Shown in pieces: positions 15,084 through 23,122 of a stretch of DNA of 29,875 nt. Below the pieces are notes generated by a model, which saw nothing but the letters and a program-made list of their open reading frames with translations, was not told the origin of the DNA and ran no database searches. A program made the position numbers and the translations under genes. Each line of letters begins with the position of its first letter. Positions within the stretch are counted from its first letter, which is position 1. Origin of the DNA: Oscillospiraceae bacterium (GTDB lineage: Bacteria; Bacillota; Clostridia; Oscillospirales; Ruminococcaceae); assembly GCA_016295145.1 (NCBI GenBank), contig JAEDLR010000020.1, forward strand, positions 1 through 29,875. The letters are read 5' to 3'.

Positions 15084-16637
15084 TTATACGATTTTCGTTG
15101 TCCAGTCCTCCAGATTCCAGACCGCGTCCGCCACATCGAGATAAAACTCCGGCTCATGGCTGACCAGCAGCACCGTGCCCTTGAATTCCTGAATGGCGCG
15201 TTTGAGCTCCTCCTTGGCGTCCACATCCAGATGATTGGTGGGCTCATCCAGTACCAGCAAGTTGATGCTTTTGAGCATCAGGCGGCACAGACGCACCTTT
15301 GCATTCTCGCCGCCGGAAAGAACACGCATCTGCGAGGTAATATGCTCCGTTGTTAAGCCGCACCGCGCCAGTGCCGCGCGAACTTCACCGTTGGTCATGG
15401 CGGGGTATGCGTCCCAGATGGTCTGCAAGGCGGTGTCCGATGTGGCAATCTCTTCCTGCTCAAAGTATCCCACCTCGATGAACTGGTCATGCTCCACCGT
15501 GCCGGAGATCGGCGGTATCAGCTTCAGCAGCGTTTTCAGCAGCGTGGATTTGCCCAGACCGTTTACGCCCTTGATCGCGATTTTCTGACCGCATTCCAGC
15601 TTCAGCGATACGGGGCGGGTGAGGGGAGAATCATAGCCCAGTACCAGATCTTTGCACTCGATGACCACACGTCCCGGTGTGCGTGCTGGAGTAAACCCGA
15701 AGGAAAGCTCTGCTTTTCGCGCGCCTAGCGTGATTTTGTCCATCTTGTCCAGCTTTTTCTGCCGCGATTTCGCCATATTGGTGGTTGCCACCCTCGCCTT
15801 GTTGCGGGCGATGAAGTCCTCCAGATCGGCGATCTCCTTTTGCTGTTTTTCATATGCTTGTTCCAACTGCCGCTTTTTCAGCTCGTACATACGCATGAAG
15901 TTGTCGTAATCGCCTGCGTAACGGGTCAGCACAGCGTGTTCCACATGGTAGATCACATTGACCACATCGTTGAGAAACGGGATATCGTGAGATACCAGAA
16001 TGAACGCGTTTTCGTAGTTTTGCAAGAAGTTTTTGAGCCACGCAATGTGGTTTTCATCCAGGAAGTTGGTGGGTTCGTCCAGAATCAAAATCATAGGATT
16101 TTCCAGCAGCACCTTTGCCAGCAGAACCTTGGCACGCTGTCCTCCCGAAAGTTCCGTCACATCGCGGTCAAGGCCGATCTCGCCCAATCCCAGACCGTTT
16201 GCATACTCCGAGATCTTGGCGTCGATGGTGTAGTAGCCGCTGTAATCAAGAATGCTCTGAATCTCGCCCACTTCTTCCATGGCTGCCGCCATTTCTTCCT
16301 CAGAGCAGTCACCCATTTTGTCGTACAGCGCGAGCATCTCCTGTTCCAGTTCTTCCAGATGTGCAAAGGCATCTTTCAGTACATCGTAGATGGTCTTGCC
16401 TGCCTGCAGTGTGCTGTACTGATCGAGATACCCTGTGGTAATGTGCTTGCACCACTGGATTTTGCCCTCATCGGGGGCAAGCTTGCCTGTAATGATATTC
16501 AAAAAGGTGGATTTGCCCTCACCATTGGCACCCACCAATCCGATATGCTCGCCCTTGAGCAAACGGAAGGAGGCGTTGTTCAGGATCTGTCGGGCACCAA
16601 AGCCGTGGGTAACATTTTCAACGGTTAGAATACTCAT
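15084..16637 (-). CDS. ABC-F family ATPase (ribosome-associated type)
   Basis: 517 residues with two ABC domains in one chain and no membrane helices, the layout of ABC-F translation factors. The first domain has Walker A GANGEGKST (36-44) and signature LSGGQRAK. The linker is charged and helical (about 235-310), with the KSRQKKLDKM pattern of the P-site tRNA interaction motif. The second domain has GVNGLGKST and LSGGENAK, then LDEPTNHLD. The overall sequence resembles the YkpA/YbiT group of housekeeping ABC-F proteins. No long C-terminal extension is present, so antibiotic resistance by target protection is not indicated, though it cannot be excluded. The ATG follows AAGGAG. It lies 59 bases downstream of the LURP-one gene on the same strand, so read-through transcription is possible. 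Confidence 0.92.
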   Translation of the reverse strand: MSILTVENVTHGFGARQILNNASFRLLKGEHIGLVGANGEGKSTFLNIITGKLAPDEGKIQWCKHITTGYLDQYSTLQAGKTIYDVLKDAFAHLEELEQEMLALYDKMGDCSEEEMAAAMEEVGEIQSILDYSGYYTIDAKISEYANGLGLGEIGLDRDVTELSGGQRAKVLLAKVLLENPMILILDEPTNFLDENHIAWLKNFLQNYENAFILVSHDIPFLNDVVNVIYHVEHAVLTRYAGDYDNFMRMYELKKRQLEQAYEKQQKEIADLEDFIARNKARVATTNMAKSRQKKLDKMDKITLGARKAELSFGFTPARTPGRVVIECKDLVLGYDSPLTRPVSLKLECGQKIAIKGVNGLGKSTLLKTLLKLIPPISGTVEHDQFIEVGYFEQEEIATSDTALQTIWDAYPAMTNGEVRAALARCGLTTEHITSQMRVLSGGENAKVRLCRLMLKSINLLVLDEPTNHLDVDAKEELKRAIQEFKGTVLLVSHEPEFYLDVADAVWNLEDWTTKIV

Positions 16638-16696
16638 GTATCGTTCTCCTTAGGGGGTTGCGTATTTGCATTGTATGATGATGCTGTGCTTGCAAC

Positions 16697-17167
16697 TCAG
16701 TTGTTGCTGCATTTCTCGGCATCAATGGCGACTGCAAGCATCAATGCCACCAGAGCATCCTGGGGATCCATCACATCGATCACATAGGTATCGGTGAAAT
16801 GAAAAAGCTGCTTGGAAACCACAGCGGCGATTCTGCCCTGCCCATTGTGGAGGCGGTAATTCCACTCAAACAAATCGCCTTCCACCCACCAACCATCATA
16901 ATCCAGTGTGAATTGCGGCTTGAACAGGGTAAATTCCTTTTTCACGCAGCCCAGATACCCGTTCCGATCGTAGATCGCAAAGCGTGGCAAAAGGCTGAAT
17001 ACCTTTTCCTTTACCATTCCCAGTTCGTTGCCGTCGGCATCGTAGATTCGCATACAGTGCCCCCATGCCAGTTCGCCCTTTACAGTATACAGCGTGTTGC
17101 CCTGTGCATTGTAGACATTGTAGCTGTCAAACCACGAAAATACCCGTTGTTTCATAAGCATTTGCAT
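16697..17167 (-). CDS. LURP-one-related (Tubby-like beta-barrel) protein
   Basis: 156 residues from the start at 17167, which follows a GGGGGGAT ribosome site. A longer in-frame extension up to 17578 would cross the promoter and the opposite gene and is rejected. The sequence is a run of beta strands with alternating patterns such as YNVYNAQGNTLYTVKGEL, then MRIYDADGNELGMVKEK and FAIYDRNGYLGCVKKE. These are the repeats of LURP-one/LOR proteins, related to Tubby and scramblase folds. Bacterial members (YxjI-like) are of unknown role; lipid or ligand binding is suspected from the fold. There is no signal peptide. A consensus promoter lies directly upstream, divergent from the DUF4190-like gene. 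Confidence 0.78.
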   Translation of the reverse strand: MQMLMKQRVFSWFDSYNVYNAQGNTLYTVKGELAWGHCMRIYDADGNELGMVKEKVFSLLPRFAIYDRNGYLGCVKKEFTLFKPQFTLDYDGWWVEGDLFEWNYRLHNGQGRIAAVVSKQLFHFTDTYVIDVMDPQDALVALMLAVAIDAEKCSNN

Positions 17168-17192
17168 TGTCAGATCCCCCCTGTACAGTATT

Positions 17193-17221
17193 ATTTTACC
17201 AGAAAGCGTGGGCCGTGTCAA
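17193..17221 (-). promoter_or_regulatory. Sigma-A promoter of the LURP-one / ABC-F genes
   Basis: On the minus strand, TTGACA (17216-17221), 17 bases, then TAAAAT (17193-17198). The start codon is about 25 bases further on. Confidence 0.85.
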
Positions 17222-17305
17222 GTCACCCGAATATTGGAAATCGCGGCGATTCACAAACCATACATAGAACGTACACAAAAAATATATATTTGCGCTTTGC
17301 AGATA

Positions 17306-17314
17306 TGCTATAAT
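17306..17314 (+). promoter_or_regulatory. Extended -10 promoter of the DUF4190-DUF2752 pair
   Basis: TGCTATAAT at 17306-17314, with no good -35 at the right distance, only an A/T-rich stretch. It is divergent from the promoter at 17193-17221. Confidence 0.65.
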
Positions 17315-17359
17315 GATATAGTGATCATTAGAAAAGTTGAAAGGAACGGGTGAAATCAC

Positions 17360-17893
17360 ATGGATGAGCATGATAACTTGAATCCGAATAACGAGCAGGA
17401 TTTTATCTCTCAGGAACTGCAAAATGAAGCAAAGATCGGCAACGATCCCGAAAGTGGTGCTGCGCCCTTTGCCCCCTATCAGCAGCCGACCCCCGACCAG
17501 AATCCCTATCAGCAGCCCAATGGCGGTCAGCCGCCTTATCAGCAGCCGCCCTACCCCAATGACTTCAACGGCATCCATCCCGATCTGGAAAAGCGTGCGG
17601 GTACCGTCATGACGCTGGGCATTGTGGGTCTGGTCATCAGCATTGTCATCGGCTTCTGCTGTTGCACGCTGCCCGGCCCGATCATCGGCATTGTCGGTTT
17701 GGTAAAGGCAAACGGCTTGATGCCCATGATCTCCAATCTTTCCGATAAAGGGCAGAACGATCTCAAAACAGGCCGCGTACTCTGCATCATTGCCATTGTT
17801 GTGGGTGCAATTTCTATGATCGTTGGCGCAATTATGGGGGCTGTGGTGAACTTTGCCGAACTCCCTTATTTTCAGAGCACCACGTGGAACTGA
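17360..17893 (+). CDS. DUF4190-like membrane protein with Pro/Gln-rich tail
   Basis: 177 residues. The first 75 are acidic, then rich in Pro, Gln and Tyr with three PYQQP repeats. Two hydrophobic segments follow (about 88-115 with CCC, and 139-165) around a short loop. This soluble disordered tail plus two helices is the DUF4190-type pattern; the role is unknown. The gene starts at ATG 17360 after GAAAGGAACGGG. Its end overlaps the start of the DUF2752 gene by 10 bases; such pairs are common in Gram-positive bacteria, which supports a joint role in the membrane. Confidence 0.75.
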   Translation: MDEHDNLNPNNEQDFISQELQNEAKIGNDPESGAAPFAPYQQPTPDQNPYQQPNGGQPPYQQPPYPNDFNGIHPDLEKRAGTVMTLGIVGLVISIVIGFCCCTLPGPIIGIVGLVKANGLMPMISNLSDKGQNDLKTGRVLCIIAIVVGAISMIVGAIMGAVVNFAELPYFQSTTWN

Positions 17894-18309
17894 AACGCAT
17901 CGGCAGATATGCCGTCATATGGGTGCCGCCGACATTGCTGTTGGCGGCGTTCCTTTTCCGCACGGAATTGTTCGGCTTGGCGGTGAAAATCGGAAGGTAT
18001 ATGTTTTGTCCGCTGTATGCCTTTACGGGTATCCTCTGCCCGGGGTGCGGCGGCACACGGGCAACGCTGGCACTGCTGCAGGGGGATCTTCTGCTCTCGC
18101 TGCGCTGCAATCCGTCAGTGGTGTGCATCGTGATTGGTTTGCTGCTGTTTTATGCCGAGGCACTCTGCAAAGCATTGGGCAAGCCCAGAAAGCTGGTTCC
18201 CAGAAGTCTTGGCTTCTGGCTGTGTATGATCGCAGTGCTGCTGATCTGGTCGGTGGCAAGGAATTTCTTTTCCGTGCTGCAACCGCCTGTTATGGCGAAT
18301 TTATGCTAA
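17884..18309 (+). CDS. DUF2752 membrane protein
   Basis: 141 residues starting with GTG at 17884, inside the end of the preceding gene, so translation is coupled. Three to four membrane helices are visible. The DUF2752 signature CPGCGGTRA begins at Cys52 (Cys52, Cys55, Gly56-57, Thr58, Arg59) at the end of the second helix; the paired Cys suggest metal or redox chemistry, but the function is unknown. A hairpin terminator follows 16 bases after the stop. Confidence 0.85.
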   Translation: MELKRIGRYAVIWVPPTLLLAAFLFRTELFGLAVKIGRYMFCPLYAFTGILCPGCGGTRATLALLQGDLLLSLRCNPSVVCIVIGLLLFYAEALCKALGKPRKLVPRSLGFWLCMIAVLLIWSVARNFFSVLQPPVMANLC

Positions 18310-18325
18310 AAGTGCTGCAAACATG

Positions 18326-18358
18326 ACGCATTCGGCTATTGTAACCGGATGCGTTTTG
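18326..18358 (+). terminator. Hairpin terminator after the DUF2752 gene
   Basis: A 10-bp stem with one G-U pair (18326-18335 with 18345-18354), a 9-base loop and a T run of TTTGT. The -35 of the next promoter overlaps the loop. Confidence 0.65.
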
Positions 18359-18367
18359 TGCTATAAT
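18339..18367 (+). promoter_or_regulatory. Promoter of the GH43 gene, overlapping the terminator
   Basis: TTGTAA (18339-18344), 17 bases, then TATAAT (18362-18367), with TGC before the -10. The -35 lies within the loop of the preceding terminator. Confidence 0.75.
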
Positions 18368-18410
18368 ATGTGTACTATGTGGATGGCGCAATGCCCCAAG
18401 GAGGAGAAAA

Positions 18411-19727
18411 ATGGCGAATCCGTATTTACCGCTGTGGGAGTATATTCCCGATGGCGAGCCGAGAGTGTTCGGCGACCGTGTGTACATTTATGGCTCCCAT
18501 GACAGAGCCGCAAGCGAGTTCTTCTGTGATTATCGCCTGATGGTGTGGTCTGCCCCCGTGGACGACCTGAACAACTGGAGCTGTCACGGCGTGAGTTTTT
18601 GCACCAGAGAGATCGACGGCAGAGCATCCGACACCGCCCCGTGGACGGAAAACGAACTGTATGCCCCCGATGTTGTTGAGCGCGATGGCAAATACTATTT
18701 GTATGCGTATATTGTGGGCAGCAAGGGATGCGTGGGCGTTGCCGACCATCCGGAAGGGCCGTTTACGCTGCTGGATCGCTATCATTATGATACGGCAGAT
18801 GCAGGGGATGAGGGCATTTTCAACGATCCGGGTGTGCTGGTAGATGATGACGGCAGAGCATATATTTTCTACGGCTTTGAGCGTTCCCATTTCAACGAGC
18901 TGGAGCCGGATATGGTCACCATCAAAAAAGGCTCGTACAAGTCGGATATTATTCCGCGGGGCGCAGATCCCAACGATTTCTTTGAGGCAAGCTCCCCCCG
19001 AAAAATCGGCAACAAATACTACCTCATCTACTCGCCGAAATATGGCTGCTGTCTGGCATATGCCATTGCTGACCGCCCGGAAGGCCCCTATGTGCGTATG
19101 GGTAACATTGTGGATAACAGCAAGGACTATCCCGGCGGCAACAATCACGGCTCGCTGTGCAATATCAACGGGCAGTGGTACATTTTCTACCACCGCATGA
19201 CCAATGGTACGATCACATCCCGCCGTGCCTGCGTGGAGCGCGTGGAGATTTTGCCTGACGGTACCATTCCCGAAGTGGAGATGACATCGCTGGGCTTTGA
19301 AACCGCGTTGAATCCCTACCGTATTACCCCTGCCGATATTGCTTGTGTGCTGAAAAATGGCTGCTTTGTTACTGAGAAGGATGTGTTTACCCGTTGCATC
19401 ACTGCGATTCGCAAGGGTGCGGTGATCGGCTACAAGTATTTTGACTTCGGGGATGATTTTACAGGCGACCTCATGACTTTTGCCGTGCAGGTCTCGGGCA
19501 GTGGCTGCAAGGCAGAGATTCATATTCGCATTGACAGTGAGGACGGCGAAGAGATCGGCGTTTGCGAGACGGATACCCATGATGGCACCTATCAGACAAA
19601 GGTAAAGCCCGTCACGGGTCGCCACAGCGTCTATTTGGTGATGGAGCACGGCTATCACGGATGGGCGTCAAACGCTTTTGATGCCCGTCAGTTGTTTGAT
19701 TTGCAGGCATTTGTGTTCATGAAGTGA
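18411..19727 (+). CDS. Glycoside hydrolase family 43 enzyme, cytoplasmic
   Basis: 438 residues with no signal peptide and no dockerin, so intracellular. Residues 1 to about 310 form the GH43 five-bladed propeller. The start PDGEPRVFGDRVYIYGSHD supplies the candidate general base (Asp14). Asp87 in ELYAPDVVE fits the pKa-modulating Asp, and Glu192 in FEASSPRK fits the general acid. The C-terminal 120 residues look like a beta-sandwich of the CBM6 kind. GH43 enzymes are arabinofuranosidases or beta-xylosidases; which one cannot be said. ATG 18411 follows AAGGAGGAG. It is convergent with the GH48 gene, separated by a terminator for each strand. Confidence 0.88.
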   Translation: MANPYLPLWEYIPDGEPRVFGDRVYIYGSHDRAASEFFCDYRLMVWSAPVDDLNNWSCHGVSFCTREIDGRASDTAPWTENELYAPDVVERDGKYYLYAYIVGSKGCVGVADHPEGPFTLLDRYHYDTADAGDEGIFNDPGVLVDDDGRAYIFYGFERSHFNELEPDMVTIKKGSYKSDIIPRGADPNDFFEASSPRKIGNKYYLIYSPKYGCCLAYAIADRPEGPYVRMGNIVDNSKDYPGGNNHGSLCNINGQWYIFYHRMTNGTITSRRACVERVEILPDGTIPEVEMTSLGFETALNPYRITPADIACVLKNGCFVTEKDVFTRCITAIRKGAVIGYKYFDFGDDFTGDLMTFAVQVSGSGCKAEIHIRIDSEDGEEIGVCETDTHDGTYQTKVKPVTGRHSVYLVMEHGYHGWASNAFDARQLFDLQAFVFMK

Positions 19728-19744
19728 GCATCAGCACCCAAAAG

Positions 19745-19783
19745 CCCCTGCTTCCGGAAAGGATGCAGGGGCGATTTATTTTG
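19745..19783 (+). terminator. Terminator after the GH43 gene
   Basis: An 8-bp perfect stem (19745-19752 with 19766-19773), a 13-base loop, then GATTTATTTT. Confidence 0.8.
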
Positions 19784-19866
19784 GGGCAAAAGCCGGATTG
19801 AAAGTGCCTGCGACGATTCCCGAGGAGAGAATTCCGCGCTGTGCAGGTGCGTCGAAGTGCCATTAC

Positions 19867-19901
19867 AAAACAGAACAGTACCACACGAGGTGGTACTGTT
19901 C
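19867..19901 (-). terminator. Terminator of the GH48 gene
   Basis: A perfect 12-bp stem (19890-19901 with 19873-19884) closes a 5-base loop, followed on the minus strand by TGTTTT. It lies about 75 bases past the stop. Confidence 0.85.
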
Positions 19902-19974
19902 CAGAATGTTTGAATGAATCGTTGGCAGATCAACCTGCATTCAGGTGACTACATTGCCATAGACAGTATGAAGA

Positions 19975-22440
19975 TTACTGGTTGCCCAACTCTGCGTAAG
20001 GAATCAGACCAGCCAGATACTTCAGGATCAGCGTGGAGTCATCGGGAGTGGTCTGACCATCGTATGCGCAGTCAGCGTTCAGCAGACCCTGAGCAGACAC
20101 ATTCGCGGTGGTATCCTCAGCCAGGAAACGGTTGAGCAGGATAACGTCGTTGGTCTTCACATCGCCATCGCAGTTGACATCGCCCCAGTTGGTTTCGGTG
20201 ATAGGAGTCTCACTGGTAGAAGGTGTGACATCAGGATACAGCTCATACATAGTACCCAGACCCATCATGATGTCGCCTGCGTGCCAGAATCTGTGGTAGT
20301 TCAGGTCAACAGAAGCAACATTGGTAAAGTCGCTGACATCAGGTGCGCCGTTGAACTGGGTGACCTTCTCGTCGAACTTTGCACCGTTGGCGATATCAGC
20401 CTCGTAAGCGGCCTTCAGCTCCATGTACTTTGCATCGGACTCGTACATAGAACGAATGTCGCAGAACACGATACCGTTCTTAGCAACATCGCCGTAGGGG
20501 TAAGTACCCTGCTTGCCAGCAGGAACATAAACGGGCTGTGCAAAGATACGGGTCAGAGAGCCATTATGCTCGGTTCTGGACAGACCGATATCATCGCGGG
20601 CGTTCTCCCAAACGCGGTCGAGCAGTTGCTGACCGAGGTACAGAGCCTTGGAAGCGGTATCGGTGCCCTCAGCAACCACGCCGGAAGCCTCAACACCCTC
20701 TGCTGCTGCGTACCAGATCAGAGTATTTGCAAGAGAGGTTACGCAACCGAGGTCGCTGTTGCCCTTGCCCTGAACAGTAGCGTGCAGGTTGGAGTTTGCA
20801 TTTGCGTTATAGGTCTTGCTCCAGGTATCGGGAGCGCCGGACCAAGTGAGGTTAGAAGGAATTGCGTAGTCGCCGTCATCGGTCAGCTCAACCTCTGTCA
20901 GGAAGAATTCAACCCACTTCTTCAGCATGGAGCTAAGGCCCTCTTCCATGGTTACGCCGCCGGGTTTCACAGCACCCTTGGAGCCGTCACCATCGGTCTT
21001 GATGATGTAGTACAGCTCAGCCAGACGCTGGGTTGCCCAAACCTGGTTACCGATCCAGTAGTTGGAACCGGGGTCTGCATAAACAGGATGCTCGATGTAA
21101 GCCATGTCATAGAAGGTAGGCACGCCGGAAGGATATGTATCATACTTACCGTTCCAGCAGTTGGTCACGCCGCCTGCGAAGGGACCTTCAGCAGACTGCA
21201 GCCACATATACAGCTCAAGCTGACGCTGCAGGGAGGAAGTATAGTCCTTGGTAGCGTCGGTAGCCTTCATGGCAGCGTTCAGACCCGAATCATACAGCAG
21301 ACCGTAAGCAGCCAGAGGGCTCTGGTAGAACTGGTGGCAGTGGGAAGCAGAAATCTGCCATGCCCATGTGCCGTCATAAGCACCGCCCCATGCGCTGTAC
21401 CAAGACATCAGGTAGTGCGCAGAAGCGTAACCTGCACCACCGTTGGAATCAGCATTCATGTTCTGGCAGCCGATGGTCTTGTAGTACTTATCGAACATAT
21501 TGTTACGAACCATATCGCCCATCATACCGGCCTTGGCGGTAACACCGGAGTCGCCTACGCCCCATCTGTTGGCAGCGTAAACAGCCTGGATGGCACGGTT
21601 CTCAGCGTCAGGCGCATTGGTGTAAGACCATTTCTTGGTGCCTGCGCTGGTCTCAAATGCGAACTTCATGCCCAGACCGCCTGCATCGCCGTACTTCAGC
21701 TCTTCGACGCAGGGGTGAGGAATGGTCTCGAAGCAGGACTCGGAGTCACCACGCTGGAAGGTGTTGATGAAAGTAAAGGTACCCAGTGTATCCTTTGCGG
21801 AACCGCCGAAACCATACCAGTCATCTACGTCAGCCAGCCAGTGCAGCAGATACTCACCACCCTGGGAAGAATATGCAGAAGTAAAGTACTTGTGGATGGG
21901 GTTTGAACCAGTGTTGCCGGAACTACCCTCAGAAGGATAGGACTCGATGCTGGTAGGATACTCGGCACAAACCTGAGAGCTCAGGTTGTTGTTCGTCCAA
22001 AAACCGGTCTGCACGGTGGGGACCATTGCCTCCAGGGTCTTCCATGCCTTTGACAGATCGTTGGTAGCAGAGCCGTAGTAGTCGGTGTTCTTGGAGATGT
22101 TGTCCTGCATTGCTGCCATCCAGACGATGTAGGACATTGCCTCGGAAGTCGTCTCGTGACCGTAGTCAGGAGCCTCAACGATGCACTCCTCCACTGCGTG
22201 GTAAGGAATACCGAAACCGCCACTGGGAACATTTTGCTTGCTCAGGTAGCCGTTCTCCTGACCGTTGGTAACGACATCGTCATACAGCGAAAGGAAACGC
22301 TGTGCGTAGGTCTCGTCGCCGTACTTCTCTTCCTTGGTACGTGTGCCGGCAGCGGATGCGGTACAAGTCATCAATGCGCTTGATGCCATAGCTGCTGCCA
22401 GAACTGCTGCGAGAAGCGCTCTGTTCTTCTTAAATTGCAT
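19975..22440 (-). CDS. Secreted GH48 cellobiohydrolase with dockerin
   Basis: 821 residues from the ATG at 22438-22440, after AGAGGGGA; an in-frame ATG 18 bases earlier has no ribosome site. Residues 1-31 are a signal peptide with a likely cut after ASA. Residues about 36-735 are GH48, the processive reducing-end cellobiohydrolase: the APDYGHETTSEA motif carries the presumed acid Glu96, and NTFQRGDSE and IPHPCVEEL are also typical. A short linker of Pro, Thr and Ser leads to a type I-like dockerin (about 753-815) with two calcium-loop/helix repeats, GDVNCDGDVKTNDVILLNRF and NADCAYDGQTTPDDSTLILK. The enzyme should be docked on a cellulosome scaffoldin outside the cell, where GH48 is usually the most abundant exocellulase. 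It is transcribed alone from a perfect promoter. Confidence 0.96.
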   Translation of the reverse strand: MQFKKNRALLAAVLAAAMASSALMTCTASAAGTRTKEEKYGDETYAQRFLSLYDDVVTNGQENGYLSKQNVPSGGFGIPYHAVEECIVEAPDYGHETTSEAMSYIVWMAAMQDNISKNTDYYGSATNDLSKAWKTLEAMVPTVQTGFWTNNNLSSQVCAEYPTSIESYPSEGSSGNTGSNPIHKYFTSAYSSQGGEYLLHWLADVDDWYGFGGSAKDTLGTFTFINTFQRGDSESCFETIPHPCVEELKYGDAGGLGMKFAFETSAGTKKWSYTNAPDAENRAIQAVYAANRWGVGDSGVTAKAGMMGDMVRNNMFDKYYKTIGCQNMNADSNGGAGYASAHYLMSWYSAWGGAYDGTWAWQISASHCHQFYQSPLAAYGLLYDSGLNAAMKATDATKDYTSSLQRQLELYMWLQSAEGPFAGGVTNCWNGKYDTYPSGVPTFYDMAYIEHPVYADPGSNYWIGNQVWATQRLAELYYIIKTDGDGSKGAVKPGGVTMEEGLSSMLKKWVEFFLTEVELTDDGDYAIPSNLTWSGAPDTWSKTYNANANSNLHATVQGKGNSDLGCVTSLANTLIWYAAAEGVEASGVVAEGTDTASKALYLGQQLLDRVWENARDDIGLSRTEHNGSLTRIFAQPVYVPAGKQGTYPYGDVAKNGIVFCDIRSMYESDAKYMELKAAYEADIANGAKFDEKVTQFNGAPDVSDFTNVASVDLNYHRFWHAGDIMMGLGTMYELYPDVTPSTSETPITETNWGDVNCDGDVKTNDVILLNRFLAEDTTANVSAQGLLNADCAYDGQTTPDDSTLILKYLAGLIPYAELGNQ

Positions 22441-22760
22441 TCTTTTTTCCCCTCTCATATAGTTTAGGTTGATTTTGCACGGTGCCTGTGATACACGGGC
22501 AATCGGATTCCGTTCCGCTTCGGACAGTTCCCGTGCGTTCTGAACGAAACGGCTTGCGAATATGCGGCGGCCTACCCATGATGAAAAGCAATTTTGTCAC
22601 AATTTCAGCAACATTCTTGCTTCCGGCAGCGGTGCCGGAATAAGCAGTCGCAAGCTGCTGCCTGACTGTGCGTCATGCGCAGAAACAACCTGTTCACTCG
22701 CTGAAGTGCTGTTTCCCTCACACGTGGGCAGATAGACACAGCTATGCCGCATAAAGCCTA
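22441..22760 (-). promoter_or_regulatory. Long structured 5' leader of the GH48 mRNA
   Basis: From the predicted start point near 22759 to the gene there are about 320 untranslated bases. They contain a perfect 8-bp hairpin (TTCCGGCA/TGCCGGAA, 22621-22640) and further short inverted repeats around 22500-22550 and 22670-22690. No known riboswitch core was recognised and no convincing small gene lies here. It may serve mRNA stability. Confidence 0.55.
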
Positions 22761-22765
22761 TTTTC

Positions 22766-22794
22766 ATTATAGTGAATTCACTTTGTTTTGTCAA
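22766..22794 (-). promoter_or_regulatory. Perfect consensus promoter of the GH48 gene
   Basis: On the minus strand, TTGACA (22789-22794), 17 bases, then TATAAT (22766-22771). Both hexamers match the consensus fully. The spacer holds the palindrome GTGAATTCAC at 22772-22781. Confidence 0.92.
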
Positions 22795-22845
22795 GCTTTT
22801 CTCGGGATTCCAATATGGTCAGAAAGCCTTTTCAGATGAATTCAC
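22772..22845. promoter_or_regulatory. Two TGAATTCA palindromes, candidate operator pair
   Basis: GTGAATTCAC at 22772-22781 touches the -10 of the GH48 promoter. TGAATTCAC at 22837-22845 lies upstream. The shared 8-base palindromes are 64 bases apart centre to centre, close to six helical turns. A repressor bound at the first would block RNA polymerase, and the second could allow looping. The protein is unknown. Confidence 0.5.
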
Positions 22846-23035
22846 AAAAAATGGCGAGGATTTTTGTGCAACCTGCCAAAACATAAATATCGCGCATGAT
22901 TGCATCGTTCCACGGCTTTCTCAGGTTTTGCACATATTGCGCACACAATCCCATCGTAAAATGGCAATATGATGTTGTTTTTGTCGCCCGTTCACAGAAT
23001 CGTCATATATTGTACATTTCACATTCATCTTTTTT
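22846..23035. other. Intergenic stretch between divergent GH48 and Gld-type operons
   Basis: About 190 bases of A/T-rich DNA between the upstream palindrome and the Gld-type promoter. Apart from a T-run near 23029-23036 I see no gene or clear motif; short open frames here lack ribosome sites. Confidence 0.6.
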
Positions 23036-23044
23036 TGCGATAAT
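23036..23044 (+). promoter_or_regulatory. Extended -10 promoter of the Gld-type ABC operon
   Basis: TGCGATAAT at 23036-23044 with no good -35 at 17 bases. The transcript would begin near 23051 with two hairpins: GTCTTT/AAAGAC (23055-23069) and a perfect 8-bp stem (23082-23089 with 23094-23101), which ends just before the AAAGGGG ribosome site. Confidence 0.5.
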
Positions 23045-23122
23045 AAAAAAGAGCGTCTTTCTGAAAGACCGTTCTACACAGCGCTGCCAGTCATGGCAGC
23101 GGAAAGGGGCTGTACTGTTTTC

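Noticed and set aside
15084..16637. Antibiotic-resistance ABC-F protein
   Set aside because: Sequence resembles housekeeping YkpA/YbiT-type members; nothing in the linker or surroundings points to resistance.
17168..17578. N-terminal extension of the LURP-one protein
   Set aside because: It would run over the gene's own consensus promoter and into the divergent DUF4190-like gene; the start at 17167 has a ribosome site.
20281..21906. 541-codon open frame on the plus strand opposite the GH48 gene
   Set aside because: It has no ribosome site and no recognisable domain, and lies wholly inside a GH48 gene with clear motifs. Long antisense frames are common here because of the codon bias.
22660..22700. 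Cyclic-di-GMP riboswitch (GEMM) in the GH48 leader
   Set aside because: A GACGCACAG stretch recalls part of the GEMM core, but the GAAA tetraloop and the second conserved arm are not found.
22772..22972. Small open frames in the GH48 - ABC intergenic region
   Set aside because: They overlap the consensus promoter and palindromes, lack ribosome sites and show no family features.
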